Source of the DNA: Bradyrhizobium sp. G127
Lineage (GTDB): Bacteria > Pseudomonadota > Alphaproteobacteria > Rhizobiales > Xanthobacteraceae
Assembly (NCBI RefSeq): GCF_021502575.1
Contig: NZ_JAKFGN010000001.1
Span: 1 to 64,000, forward strand
Direction of reading: 5' to 3'
DNA: 64,000 nucleotides
Position numbers and translations under genes: made by a program. How positions within the stretch are numbered: position 1 is the stretch's first letter; each line of letters opens with the position of its first letter. Of the stretch, positions 50,897-62,169 are shown piece after piece. The notes under the pieces are model-generated. The model searched no databases and was not told where the DNA came from. It was given only the letters and a program-made list of their open reading frames with translations.

Positions 50897-51688
50897 ATGT
50901 CGGACTTGGACCGCAACTACGCTTCTCCGTTCGGCCGGGCCGCCGGGCGCACTGACGCCGCGACCGTCGATGCCGGTCTGCGCTCGTACATGCTCAAAAT
51001 CTACAACTACATGGCGATCGGCCTTGCCATCACCGGTCTGGCCGCGCTCGGCGTCTACATGGGGGCCGTGACGCCCGACCAGACCGCCGCGGCTGGCCGG
51101 ATCGGCAACCAGTACCTGACGTCGTTCGGCGTCGCGATGTTCGTCAGCCCGCTGAAGTGGGTTTTCATCCTCGCGCCGCTGGTCATGGTGTTCGCGATTT
51201 CGTTCGGCATCAACCGCCTCAAGCCCGCGACGGCCCAGCTCCTGTTCTGGGTGTTCGCCGCGCTGATGGGCATTTCGCTGTCGTCGATTTTCCTGGTCTA
51301 TACCCACACCTCGATCGTGCGGGTGTTCTTCATCACGGCGGCTTCGTTTGGTGCGCTGAGCCTGTACGGCTACACCACCAAGCGTGACCTGACCGGGATG
51401 GGTTCGTTCCTGATGATGGGCCTGTTCGGCATCATCCTGGCGAGCCTGGTGAACCTGATCATCGGCAGCTCGATGCTGCAGTTCGTGGTCTCGGTGATCG
51501 GCGTGCTGGTGTTCGCGGGCCTCACCGCCTGGGATACCCAGCGGCTGAAGAACGACTACATCTACGGCTATGCCGCCCAGGGCGGCGACGTGGCAGAGAA
51601 GGCCGCCATCACCGGCGCGCTCTCGCTCTACCTGAACTTCATCAACCTGTTCACGCTGCTCCTGCAGCTTCTCGGACAGCGCGACTAA
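50897..51688 (+). CDS. BAX inhibitor-1 (BI-1)/YccA family membrane protein
   Basis: 263 residues from MSDLDRNYASPFGR; an open extension upstream lacks family match. Seven membrane segments, with NYMAIGLAITGLAALGVYMG and the late conserved VLVFAGLTAWDTQRLKNDY. YccA in E. coli binds FtsH; other members are Ca2+-leak channels. A terminator follows. Confidence 0.92.
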   Translation: MSDLDRNYASPFGRAAGRTDAATVDAGLRSYMLKIYNYMAIGLAITGLAALGVYMGAVTPDQTAAAGRIGNQYLTSFGVAMFVSPLKWVFILAPLVMVFAISFGINRLKPATAQLLFWVFAALMGISLSSIFLVYTHTSIVRVFFITAASFGALSLYGYTTKRDLTGMGSFLMMGLFGIILASLVNLIIGSSMLQFVVSVIGVLVFAGLTAWDTQRLKNDYIYGYAAQGGDVAEKAAITGALSLYLNFINLFTLLLQLLGQRD

Positions 51689-51709
51689 CAGTTCTGCCTG
51701 ACGGATACG

Positions 51710-51740
51710 AAGCCCCGGCCAAAAGCCGGGGCTTTTGTTT
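51710..51740 (+). terminator. Terminator after BI-1 gene
   Basis: 10-bp stem AAGCCCCGGC (51710-51719) / GCCGGGGCTT (51725-51734), 5-nt loop, TTTTGTTT. Confidence 0.93.
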
Positions 51741-51781
51741 GCGGACTTTCGTTTTCGGCAGAGCGAATTATGCTCCCGCTC

Positions 51782-52309
51782 ATGTCCGACTCCGCGATCC
51801 GGTCCGCCACCCCGGCGGACATTCCCGCCATCACCGAAATCTACGCGGAGGCCGTCAGGCACGGCACCGCCACGTTCGAGCTTGAACCGCCGGATGCCGG
51901 CGAGATGCGGCGGCGATTCGAAGCGCTGCAGGCCGGCAATTTTCCCTATCTCGCAGGCACCGTGGATGGCCGCATCGTGGGCTATGCCTATGCCGGGCCC
52001 TATCGTCCCCGGCCGGCCTACCGCTTCACCGTGGAGAATTCGGTCTATCTCTTGCCCGCCAGCCACCGGCGCGGGATCGGCCTCGCGCTGCTCAACGAAC
52101 TGATCACGCAATGCGCGGCGCGCGGCTATCGCCAGATGATCGCGGTGATCGGCGATTCCGCCAATGTCGCCTCGATCGGCGTTCACGCCCGCGCCGGATT
52201 CGACATGATCGGCACGCATCCGAATGTGGGTTTCAAGTTCGGCCGCTGGCTCGACACCGTCATGATGCAGCGCGCGCTCGGCGCGGGCGGACGCACCACT
52301 CCCGAGTGA
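51782..52309 (+). CDS. GNAT acetyltransferase, phosphinothricin N-acetyltransferase-like
   Basis: 175 residues. The head IRSATPADIPAITEIYAEAV and the segment GTATFELEPPDAGEMRRRFE match the PAT/MnaT group. The acetyl-CoA site is LPASHRRGIGLALLNEL and the end is GRWLDTVMMQRAL. PAT-like enzymes acetylate methionine sulfone or phosphinothricin-like amines; the natural substrate is unclear. The ATG at 51782 fits the family start; four extra codons are possible. Confidence 0.87.
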   Translation: MSDSAIRSATPADIPAITEIYAEAVRHGTATFELEPPDAGEMRRRFEALQAGNFPYLAGTVDGRIVGYAYAGPYRPRPAYRFTVENSVYLLPASHRRGIGLALLNELITQCAARGYRQMIAVIGDSANVASIGVHARAGFDMIGTHPNVGFKFGRWLDTVMMQRALGAGGRTTPE

Positions 52310-52312
52310 CGA

Positions 52313-52615
52313 TCAATTCTTCTTGCAGAAATGGCTGTAGAGAATGGCCATCACATCGCGCGCAGCCGCATTGCCAATGAAGTAGAACAGGCTGCGGTGC
52401 TCGCGCCTGACATCGATGATGCCCGCAGCCTTCAGCTTGGCGAGATGCTGCGACATGGAAGTCTGCGCGATGCCAGTCGCCGCAATCAGATCGCTCACGT
52501 TGCGCTCGCCATCGGCAAGTTCGCAGAGAATCAGCAGCCGGTGCGGACTGGCCAGCCCCTTCAGGAAATCAGCCGCCAAGCCGGCCTTTGCCGGCATTTC
52601 GTCCGCCAGTCCCAT
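52313..52615 (-). CDS. ArsR-family repressor, BigR/SqrR-like (two cysteines)
   Basis: 100 residues with the winged-helix core SPHRLLILCELADGERNVSD and TSMSQHLAKLKAAGIIDVRR. Cys31 (in LLILCEL) and Cys97 (in YSHFCKKN) sit where BigR/SqrR sensors carry their persulfide-sensing pair. The metal motif of ArsR (CVCDL) is absent. ATG at 52613-52615 has GAGG upstream. It is divergent from an AhpD-like gene across an AT-rich inverted repeat at 52630-52665. Sensing of sulfide or peroxide is inferred. Confidence 0.82.
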   Translation of the reverse strand: MGLADEMPAKAGLAADFLKGLASPHRLLILCELADGERNVSDLIAATGIAQTSMSQHLAKLKAAGIIDVRREHRSLFYFIGNAAARDVMAILYSHFCKKN

Positions 52616-52629
52616 GACCGCCTCTTTAC

Positions 52630-52665
52630 ATTTCACATATTTCTAATATCATATATATATGAAAT
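52630..52665. promoter_or_regulatory. AT-rich inverted repeat, probable operator for the ArsR-type regulator
   Basis: Arms ATTTCACATAT (52630-52640) and ATATATGAAAT (52655-52665) pair at 10 of 11 positions. It fills the 75 nt between the divergent regulator and AhpD-like gene. Similar AT-rich palindromes bind BigR-type repressors. Confidence 0.6.
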
Positions 52666-52690
52666 AAAAATCATGCAAGGAATGACAGCA

Positions 52691-53035
52691 ATGGCGAAGG
52701 ACTATCAGGAAATCACCCGGGGAATTTCCGAGTTTACGCGGGAACTGGGGAAACTGGCGCCGGATGCCATGAAAGGTTTCTACGGGCTGGCGAAGAGCGC
52801 CAGCGCGGACGGACAGATCGACAAGAAGACCAAGGAAATGATTGCGCTGGCGATCGGCGTGACCCAGCACTGCGACGGCTGCATCGGCTTTCACGTCAAG
52901 GCGCTGAAGGATCTCGGAGCGACGCGCGAGGAAATCGCCGAGGTGATGGCGATGTGCGTCTACATGGGAGGCGGACCTGCGCTGATGTACGCCGCCGATG
53001 CGTTGCGCGCCTACGACCAGTTCAGCAACGCATAA
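52691..53035 (+). CDS. AhpD-like / carboxymuconolactone decarboxylase family protein
   Basis: 114 residues. The CMD fold has QHCDGCIGFHVKALKDLGAT with CxxC (CDGC) and the following His, the thiol-peroxidase pattern of AhpD. ATG follows AAGGA. The gene is divergent from the BigR-like regulator and shares its operator region, so it probably detoxifies peroxides or sulfur species. Substrate not determined. Confidence 0.85.
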   Translation: MAKDYQEITRGISEFTRELGKLAPDAMKGFYGLAKSASADGQIDKKTKEMIALAIGVTQHCDGCIGFHVKALKDLGATREEIAEVMAMCVYMGGGPALMYAADALRAYDQFSNA

Positions 53036-53048
53036 AAAAGCGGACCGG

Positions 53049-53414
53049 CTACACCAGCGCGAGCTTGCGGTCGATCACCAGCAGTACGCGCTCAAGGTCG
53101 TGGCCGCGCCGCAGGATCTGGCCGCTGGCGGCGATCACGCTGTAGACGCCCTGCTTGCGGGCCAGCCGCGGATCTTTCTCGATGCGGTAGATCGGCACTT
53201 CCGACGCGCGGCGGAAGATCGAGAACACCGCGCGGTCTTTCAGAAAATCGATGGCGTAGTCGCGCCATTCGCCGTCGGCAACCATGCGCCCGTACAGATT
53301 GAGAATGCGGTTGAGTTCAGCACGGTTGAAGGTGACGCTTTGGGGGAGCGGCGGCGTGCTGCGCTCCGGCCCCCGGCTCTCGCTTGGATCTCTATCGCCC
53401 GATACGGAACTCAT
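53049..53414 (-). CDS. DUF2794 protein
   Basis: 121 residues matching the alphaproteobacterial DUF2794 pattern: VTFNRAELNRILNLYGRMVADGEWRDYAID, then RASEVPIYRIEKDPRL and the end VLLVIDRKL (positions 25-120; strings here are in short pieces of the same helix/strand order). No known function. The N-terminal 25 residues are disordered (Ser/Pro-rich). It is transcribed against the AhpD-like gene, which ends 13 nt away. Confidence 0.82.
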   Translation of the reverse strand: MSSVSGDRDPSESRGPERSTPPLPQSVTFNRAELNRILNLYGRMVADGEWRDYAIDFLKDRAVFSIFRRASEVPIYRIEKDPRLARKQGVYSVIAASGQILRRGHDLERVLLVIDRKLALV

Positions 53415-53841
53415 CGGCGCCTCCTGTCATCTGGACGACATGATCCACCCGTCCGGTGAAGCCTGCAAGCATGATTTAGGGCCGCATTCTGCCCGGCCAG
53501 GAGGCAAGAGGCGCATCACGCGGACGTTAGGCAAAATCATAATGCCGCCTGAATTCGGTCAATCCGCCGCCGTGCTGGATAGCAATAAGAATGAAACTGC
53601 GTTGACCCGGTCCTTTCGGCACCGGATTCCTCAGCCCCCAGCCCCCCGGGGTCGTCAGGATCGGGTCTAGTTCTTCGCGGTGAATATTGGATCCCCAATC
53701 TTCCGGTCAGCGCAAGCTGGCCGTTTTTGTTTGTGGACCGGTCTGCGCGACTGGCTCACCTCACGAACGAGGGTGCGCACCAATTCAACGCGCACGACAT
53801 CAGCGCGCGAACGCGCCGGTCATATGTGGCAATCGGAAATT
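53415..53841. other. Intergenic region with an orphan plus-strand terminator
   Basis: About 427 nt between DUF2794 and DUF1223 genes, both minus strand. No gene is apparent on either strand. A terminator-like stem CGGTCAGC/GCTGGCCG with GCAA loop and TTTTTGTTT lies at 53704-53732 on the plus strand. A small stem ATTGG/CCAAT is just before it (near 53686-53699). No plus-strand gene precedes them, so a small RNA ending here is possible. Confidence 0.4.
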
Positions 53842-54612
53842 TCAGTTGAGCGAATTGAACGCCGCGCCGAGCATTGCGCCCGGCTTGTCGCGGCTGCCGT
53901 CCTGCACATAGACCACCGCCGCATCGACGCCGTCACGCGTGATGTTCTCGATCGGCACGGTCCAGTTCCCGGCCTTGCCGTTCCAGTCGCCGACCTTCAG
54001 CATGTTGCGCACCACGTTGTGATACGTCACCTGCTGACCGCGGTTCTCACCGCGCGAGATGGTGATCGGCACCGACTTCGACACGGCGCAGATCCACACT
54101 TCGCCGCTCTTGCCGCTGGCTTCCGCCACCGAGACTTTGATCTGGCCGCCGGACTGCGTCATCGTCACCGGCACCGACATCACGCCGTCGACTTTCTGCG
54201 TGCGGTTCACCGCATTCTCGATGCCGGCGCGGTCGCTGCCGAGAACATTGGTGGTGCCGTTGACCACAGCCTGCGGCGTGTAGACGCCGCGATCGCCGCG
54301 CATATGGGAGTAGGCCTTCTGGCGCGCGCTGAAACGCGAATCCGCCAGCGTGTCCTTCCAGCCGAGATAATCCCAGTAATCGATCGGCAGGCTCAGCGCG
54401 ATCATCGACGGGTCCTGCGCGAGTTCGCCGAGCACCTTGTCCGCCGGCGGGCACGACGAGCAGCCCTGCGAGGTGAAGAGTTCGACCACGGCGCGCGGCT
54501 CGGCGTACACCGGCGTGATGACGGTGAAAATCGCGCAAACGCCAAGCGTACGCGACAGCCGCGACGCAAAAGCGCCGGCTGCCGTCATCTTCGATCCTGG
54601 CAAGTCAGACAT
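53842..54612 (-). CDS. DUF1223 thioredoxin-like secreted protein
   Basis: 256 residues from MSDLPGSKM with AGGGG upstream. Signal-like head ends near VYAEPR. The thioredoxin-like core has VELFTSQGCSSCPPADKVLG (CxxC = CSSC) and YTPQAVVNG. DUF1223 is widespread in Proteobacteria and probably acts in the periplasm in a redox role; this is not proven. Nearest neighbour is acnA, same strand, 130 nt upstream. Confidence 0.88.
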   Translation of the reverse strand: MSDLPGSKMTAAGAFASRLSRTLGVCAIFTVITPVYAEPRAVVELFTSQGCSSCPPADKVLGELAQDPSMIALSLPIDYWDYLGWKDTLADSRFSARQKAYSHMRGDRGVYTPQAVVNGTTNVLGSDRAGIENAVNRTQKVDGVMSVPVTMTQSGGQIKVSVAEASGKSGEVWICAVSKSVPITISRGENRGQQVTYHNVVRNMLKVGDWNGKAGNWTVPIENITRDGVDAAVVYVQDGSRDKPGAMLGAAFNSLN

Positions 54613-54741
54613 CCGTCTGCCCCTACGATACATGATGCCTTCCATCAGCAAGAAGGCGGCCTATTGATAGGCCGCCCCCTGAATCCCTGCCACTCACGTC
54701 GCAGTGAGCCTGTTCACGGATACGTTTTCGAACCGCAATCC

Positions 54742-57459
<2,718 letters not shown>

Positions 57460-57693
57460 ATGAACGGTCCCAGTTCAGAAGTTGAAGATACCGGCAAAAA
57501 GGTATCAAAACACCGTCGGACGCGGGAGAATCAGGGCTGACCGTGCTGCTTCCGGCGGCTGTTTGTGTGCTGCACCAAGTTCCGGTTTTATAGAATCTTT
57601 CCAGTCTGTCCACCACACCCGCTATGGATTGTCCGCCCAAATGCTCCTGACAACTGGAACAACGGCCCCCCGTTCAGGGCCATCGGTCAATTC

Positions 57694-58299
57694 ATGATGA
57701 GGCTTGCGGGTCAGGGGCTGGGATGCGCGCGCGGCGGCAGACAGATCTTTTCGGGGCTCGATTTCGCAGTTCCGGCAGGCCAGGCGCTGGCGGTGACCGG
57801 CGCCAACGGAGCCGGCAAATCCTCGCTGTTGCGGATGATTGCGGGGCTTCTTCCGATTGCTGCCGGGGCTGTGGCGCTTGAGGGCGGCGGGGATGATCTC
57901 ACCCTTGCCGAACAGGCCCACTATCTCGGTCATCGTGACGCGCTGAAACCGTCTCTCACCGTGCTGGAAAATCTGGAGTTCTGGCGCGACTTCCTCGGCG
58001 GTGAAAGCGCTGATGGAACCGGCAGTCTGGAGCAGGTGGGACTCAGCCATGCAACCCATCTGCCGGCGGGATTCCTGTCGGCCGGCCAGCGCAGACGGCT
58101 GTCGATTGCGCGGCTGCTTGCGGTCAGACGTCCGGTCTGGCTGCTCGACGAGCCGACCTCCGCGCTCGACATCAAGGGGCAGGCCATGGTCGCCGGCGTG
58201 ATGGCGGACCATCTGCGCGGCGGCGGAATTATCCTTGCCGCCACCCATGGCCCGCTCGGGATTTCCGCGCTGGAATTGCAGATCGGGGGCGCGGCATGA
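57694..58299 (+). CDS. ccmA: Cytochrome c maturation ABC ATPase CcmA
   Basis: 201 residues from ATG (second ATG three bases on). Walker [12 protein letters not shown], CcmA-type [19 protein letters not shown], signature [15 protein letters not shown] and Walker [13 protein letters not shown]. It powers heme release from CcmE with CcmB and CcmC. The ATGA at its end overlaps a short ORF that crosses a repeat before ccmB. Confidence 0.94.
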   Translation: MMRLAGQGLGCARGGRQIFSGLDFAVPAGQALAVTGANGAGKSSLLRMIAGLLPIAAGAVALEGGGDDLTLAEQAHYLGHRDALKPSLTVLENLEFWRDFLGGESADGTGSLEQVGLSHATHLPAGFLSAGQRRRLSIARLLAVRRPVWLLDEPTSALDIKGQAMVAGVMADHLRGGGIILAATHGPLGISALELQIGGAA

Positions 58300-58332
58300 G
58301 CAGCCATCAGCATAACGCACGCGCCTTGGATT

Positions 58333-58524
58333 ACCCCCCTCCCCAACCCTCCCCCGCAAGGGGGGAGGGAGCAACTTCGCACATGGCGCGCGTTCACCGG
58401 CCTATCCTTGCCTGGGAATTGAAATCGAGATCCGCAAAGCCCGGATCAGCATTTGAAAGATCACCATCAAGCCCGCCTCGCATGTCCCCTCCCCCCTTGC
58501 GGGGGAGGGACAGGGAGGGGGGTG
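58333..58524. repeat. Two-armed inverted repeat element between ccmA and ccmB
   Basis: Left arm 58333-58370 and right arm 58485-58524 are inverted copies: both contain CTCCCCCGCAAGGGGGGAGG in opposite orientation. About 115 nt lie between them. The whole 58296-58577 stretch is one 93-codon ORF whose start overlaps the ccmA stop (ATGA at 58296) and whose stop overlaps the ccmB start (ATGA at 58574). A similar element is at 61407-61553. Confidence 0.75.
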
Positions 58525-58573
58525 ACGCACGCGCAATCCCGCACGACCGCTCCCTCGCAAATGAGAAGGCGCG

Positions 58574-59242
58574 ATGACCGCCCTCGCCGCAATTATTCGC
58601 CGCGACGTCAGGATCGCGCTGCGCGCCGGTGGCGGCGCCATGATCGGCGTGCTGTTCTTCCTCTCGGTCGTGGTGGTGATGCCGTTCGCGCTCGGCCCCG
58701 ATCTGGCGCTGCTGAAGCGCATCGGCCCCGCCATCCTCTGGCTCGGCGCGATGCTCGCCAGCCTGCTGACGCTCGACCGGCTGTTCACCGCCGATCTGGA
58801 CGACGGCTCGCTCGATCTGATCGCCATGAGCCGCACGCCTTTGGAACTCACATGCGCGGCGAAAGCGCTGGCGCACTGGCTGGCCGCGGGCGTGCCGCTG
58901 ATTGTGGCGACACCGATCATCGGCATCCTGCTCAATCTCGATGGCGATGCGACCTTCGCGGTGGCCTTGACGCTGCTGGCCGGCACGCCGGCGCTGACTT
59001 TTACCGGCATGATCGGCGCAGCGCTCGCAGTCACCCTGCGGCGGGGCGGATTGCTGCTCGCCGTGGTGGTGCTGCCGCTGTCGATCCCGGTGCTGATTTT
59101 CGGCGTCGCCGCCTCGAATGCCGCGGTGATTGAGCCTGGCGCGTTCGGCGCTCCGTTCTCGATCCTGTGCGCGCTATCGCTGGTCAGCTTCGTGGTGGGA
59201 CCTTTCGCGGCCGCGGCCAGCCTGCGGCAGGGGCTCGACTAA
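58574..59242 (+). CDS. ccmB: Heme exporter protein CcmB
   Basis: 222 residues with six membrane segments. CcmB pattern: LFFLSVVVVMPFALGPDLAL, LSLLTLDRLFTADLDDGSLD-like LLTLDRLFTADLDDGSLDLI and GLLLAVVVLPLSIPVLIFG. It forms the heme-export complex with CcmA and CcmC. Start ATG overlaps the stop of the repeat-borne ORF. Confidence 0.94.
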   Translation: MTALAAIIRRDVRIALRAGGGAMIGVLFFLSVVVVMPFALGPDLALLKRIGPAILWLGAMLASLLTLDRLFTADLDDGSLDLIAMSRTPLELTCAAKALAHWLAAGVPLIVATPIIGILLNLDGDATFAVALTLLAGTPALTFTGMIGAALAVTLRRGGLLLAVVVLPLSIPVLIFGVAASNAAVIEPGAFGAPFSILCALSLVSFVVGPFAAAASLRQGLD

Positions 59243-59336
59243 TGCGACATTGCGCCCGATCAACTCTCACGGAAACAGCGCAGCATAGGGTCGCCGCGCA
59301 TTGCCTGCGGCGGCGGCGGCCATTATCAGGACCACC

Positions 59337-60068
59337 ATGAACCTTATCGATCTCGCCAATCCCACACGGTTCCTCGCGCTGACCGCGCGCGTGCTGCCAT
59401 GGCTGGCCGCGGCGACCGCGATCTTGCTCGCCGTCGGCCTGTATCTGTCGGCGCTGGCGCCCGACGATTACCAGCAGGGCGCGACCGTGAAGATCATGTT
59501 CATCCACGTGCCCAACGCGTGGCTGTCGATGTTCGTGTGGGGCGTGATGAGCGTGGCCGCGCTCGGCACGCTGGTATGGCGGCATCCGCTGGCGGACGTC
59601 GCGGCAAAGGCCGCCGCTCCGATCGGCGCGGCGTTCACCTTTCTCGCGCTGGTGACCGGTTCGCTGTGGGGCCGTCCGATGTGGGGCACCTATTGGGAAT
59701 GGGACGCGCGGCTGACGTCGGTGCTGATCCTGTTCCTGATGTATCTCGGCATCATGGCACTGTGGCGCGCGGTGGAAGATCCCTCGCGCGCGGCGCGGGC
59801 CGCCGCGATCCTGACCTTGGTCGGCGCGATCAACATTCCAATCATCAAGTTCTCGGTGGAGTGGTGGAACACGCTGCATCAGGGCGCGTCGGTGATCCGC
59901 GCCGGCGGCCCGACCATGGACCGCGCGTTCCTGATTCCGCTGCTGGTGATGGCGGTGGCGTTTTCGCTGCTGTTCCTGACGCTGCATCTGGCGGCGATGC
60001 GCAACGAGGTGCTGCGGCGCCGGGTGCGCACCTTGCAGATCATGCAAGCCAGCCGGCAGGCGGCATGA
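59337..60068 (+). CDS. ccmC: Heme handling protein CcmC
   Basis: 243 residues from [15 protein letters not shown] after CAGGA; an in-frame upstream ATG adds 12 residues. Six membrane segments. The tryptophan-rich heme motif is [13 protein letters not shown], and conserved His residues lie in MFIHVPNAW and NTLHQGASV. It moves heme onto CcmE. The stop overlaps ccmD (ATGA). Confidence 0.96.
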   Translation: MNLIDLANPTRFLALTARVLPWLAAATAILLAVGLYLSALAPDDYQQGATVKIMFIHVPNAWLSMFVWGVMSVAALGTLVWRHPLADVAAKAAAPIGAAFTFLALVTGSLWGRPMWGTYWEWDARLTSVLILFLMYLGIMALWRAVEDPSRAARAAAILTLVGAINIPIIKFSVEWWNTLHQGASVIRAGGPTMDRAFLIPLLVMAVAFSLLFLTLHLAAMRNEVLRRRVRTLQIMQASRQAA

Positions 60069-60247
60069 TGTCCTTCGGACCCTACGCCTCCTTCATCGTC
60101 ACGTCCTACCTGCTGGCCGCCCTCGTGGTCGCCATCCTGATCGTCTGGATCGCGCTCGACTATCGCCGCCAGCAGCGCGCGCTGCGCGATCTCGAAGCCA
60201 GCGGCATCACCCGGCGCTCGGCGCAAGCTTCCGGCAAACCGTCATGA
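60065..60247 (+). CDS. ccmD: Heme exporter protein CcmD
   Basis: 60 residues with one helix ([20 protein letters not shown]) and a basic tail ([17 protein letters not shown]), the normal CcmD plan. The ATG overlaps the ccmC stop and the gene ends in ATGA with ccmG. It holds the CcmE-heme/CcmC complex together. Confidence 0.9.
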   Translation: MMSFGPYASFIVTSYLLAALVVAILIVWIALDYRRQQRALRDLEASGITRRSAQASGKPS

Positions 60248-60834
60248 GCGACACCGGCGCAGCACGCACACGGCGCGCGCAACGGCGCTCCTGGCTGGTG
60301 GCGCTGCCGCTGCTCGCTTTCGCCCTCCTAGCTGGACTGTTCTGGTTTCGGCTGGGTTCGGGCGATCCGGCGCGGATTCCCTCCGCGCTGATCGGCCGCC
60401 CCGCGCCGCAGACCACACTTCCGCCGCTGGACGGACTGGTTGCCAACGGCGCGCAGGTGCCCGGACTCGACCCGGCGCAGTTCAAGGGCCATGTCAGTGT
60501 CGTCAACGTGTGGGCGTCGTGGTGCGTGCCGTGTCACGACGAAGCGCCGCTGCTGCTGCAGCTCTCAAAGGACCAGCGCATCCGCATCGTCGGCATCAAC
60601 TACAAGGACAGCCAGGACAACGCCCGGCGCTTTCTCGGCCGTCATGGCAATCCGTTCAGCGCGGTCGGCGTCGACGCCAACGGCCGCGCCTCGATCGAGT
60701 GGGGCGTCTATGGCGTGCCCGAGACCTTCGTGATCGGACGCGACGGCACCATCGCCTACAAGCTGATCGGACCGATCACGCTGGACAATTTCGACAGCGT
60801 GCTGAAAGCCGAGATCGAGAAGGCGCTGCGCTAA
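60244..60834 (+). CDS. ccmG: Thiol:disulfide interchange protein CcmG/DsbE
   Basis: 196 residues. N-terminal anchor ([20 protein letters not shown]), then a thioredoxin fold with [16 protein letters not shown], active site CVPC, and a cis-Pro loop [12 protein letters not shown]. It keeps apocytochrome c thiols reduced in the periplasm. It is the last gene of ccmABCDG here. ccmE, ccmF and ccmH are not in the window. Confidence 0.95.
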   Translation: MSDTGAARTRRAQRRSWLVALPLLAFALLAGLFWFRLGSGDPARIPSALIGRPAPQTTLPPLDGLVANGAQVPGLDPAQFKGHVSVVNVWASWCVPCHDEAPLLLQLSKDQRIRIVGINYKDSQDNARRFLGRHGNPFSAVGVDANGRASIEWGVYGVPETFVIGRDGTIAYKLIGPITLDNFDSVLKAEIEKALR

Positions 60835-60882
60835 GGCATGATCCCGAAAAGTGGGCACCGGTTTTCGGATCAGATCATGCCC
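60835..60882. repeat. REP-like palindrome after ccmG
   Basis: GGCATGATC / GATCATGCC ends with inner CCGAAAA/TTTTCGG. It is the reverse-orientation partner of the element at 29210-29258 and begins directly after the ccmG stop. Confidence 0.75.
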
Positions 60883-61013
60883 CCCAAAATGCCGCGGCGG
60901 CGCATCAAAAATAATTATTCGCTTTTATCTGCCGTTCATTTGACGGCCATGGCGCGGCCACGAATTCCACCATAGCTTCGAAGCGTTGCAATCACTGTCC
61001 TGGAGGGACACCC

Positions 61014-61400
61014 ATGCGTTATTCGAAACTTGCTTCATTGACTGCCGCGACCCTCGCTCTCGGTCTGCTCGCTTCGTCGCCGTCGTTCTCCCAGGCGACG
61101 CAGCCCGCCACCGGCGGCAAGATGGCGCCTCCACCCGCCGCGACCGCTCCAAAGGCTGACTCGAAGATGGCGCCGGCTGCAAAGACCGAGACCAAGGCCG
61201 CGCCGAAGGCCGAGCTGCTCGACATCAATTCGGCGAGCGCCGACGAGCTGAAGGCGCTGAAGGGTATCGGCGACGCCTACTCCGCCGCGATCATCAAGGG
61301 CCGCCCCTACAAGGGCAAGGACGAACTGGTGCAGAAGAAGATCGTCCCCGAGAAGACCTACACCGAGATCAAGGACAAGATCATCGCGAAGCAGAAGTAG
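61014..61400 (+). CDS. Secreted helix-hairpin-helix (ComEA-like) protein
   Basis: 128 residues. Signal peptide [20 protein letters not shown] to about 26, a Pro/Ala/Lys linker (27-70), then one HhH domain: [20 protein letters not shown] and [10 protein letters not shown]. The HhH fold binds DNA in ComEA, which takes up DNA in the periplasm. Most isolated proteins of this type are of unknown role. Confidence 0.82.
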   Translation: MRYSKLASLTAATLALGLLASSPSFSQATQPATGGKMAPPPAATAPKADSKMAPAAKTETKAAPKAELLDINSASADELKALKGIGDAYSAAIIKGRPYKGKDELVQKKIVPEKTYTEIKDKIIAKQK

Positions 61401-61406
61401 GCTTCT

Positions 61407-61553
61407 TCACCTCTCCCCGCCTGCGGGGAGAGGCCGAAGTCTGAGCGCTGCGAAGACTTCGGGTGAGGGGCGAACTTGCCCCACTCACCACTCAGCGTTC
61501 CTGGAAATAACCCTCACCCCAATCCTCTCTCCGCAACAGCGGGGCGAGGGAGC
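61407..61553. repeat. Two-armed inverted repeat element before yciB stop
   Basis: CACCTCTCCCCGCCTGCGGG (from 61409) and CTCACCCCAATCCTCTCTCC (from 61513) start the two arms, with GGGGAGAGG and GCGGGGCGAGGG as their inner partners. The plan is that of the element in ccmA-ccmB. It lies between a plus-strand gene end and the convergent yciB end. Confidence 0.65.
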
Positions 61554-61557
61554 AGCA

Positions 61558-62169
61558 TCATCCCTTGGTAATATCGCCGCGCTCGATGTCGCCGGCCTCG
61601 TCGGTCGCGGGCGCGATGCTGTGGCGCTTGATCAGCGAGGTTTGCAGCATCGCGAACACCGCCGTGATCGGGATCACGCCGAACGCCTTGAACGACACCC
61701 AGAAATCCGTGCTCTGGGTGCGCCAGATAATTTCATTCAGCACCGCCATGCCCGCGAAGAAGATCGCCCAGCGGATGGTCAGAAGCCGCCAGCCTGCCGG
61801 CGTCAGATTGAACATCTGGTCGAACATGATGGCGATGAACGAGCGCCCGAGCAGCAGCCCGATGCCGAGCGTTAAGGCGAACAGCGCGTAAATGATCGTC
61901 GGCTTGAGCTTGATGAAGGTCTCGTCGTGGAAGATCAGCGTCAGCCCGCCGAACACCAGCACGATCACAGCGGTGACGATGGCCATCAGCGGCACATGGC
62001 GCGTGACAATGTAGGACGCCGCAATCGCCGCAACGATGGCGACCATGAAGGCACCGGTGGCGACGAACAGTCCGAACTTGGCGTTCGCCGCAAAGAAGAT
62101 CACCAGCGGACCGAGTTCGGTCGCGAGTTTGAACAGCGGATGCGGCGCGGGTTTTTCCGAAGCGGCCAT
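61558..62169 (-). CDS. yciB: Septation protein A / inner membrane protein YciB
   Basis: 203 residues with five to six membrane segments. Family features include [55 protein letters not shown] and [19 protein letters not shown]. It is involved in septation and envelope stability. It overlaps ftsY by one base, so it is probably in the same transcript. Confidence 0.92.
   Translation of the reverse strand: MAASEKPAPHPLFKLATELGPLVIFFAANAKFGLFVATGAFMVAIVAAIAASYIVTRHVPLMAIVTAVIVLVFGGLTLIFHDETFIKLKPTIIYALFALTLGIGLLLGRSFIAIMFDQMFNLTPAGWRLLTIRWAIFFAGMAVLNEIIWRTQSTDFWVSFKAFGVIPITAVFAMLQTSLIKRHSIAPATDEAGDIERGDITKG

Noticed and set aside
53600-53732. Candidate SRP (4.5S) RNA at the orphan terminator
   Set aside because: The conserved SRP loop pattern (GGAAGGAAGCAGCC type) is not present, so only an unspecified small RNA is proposed.
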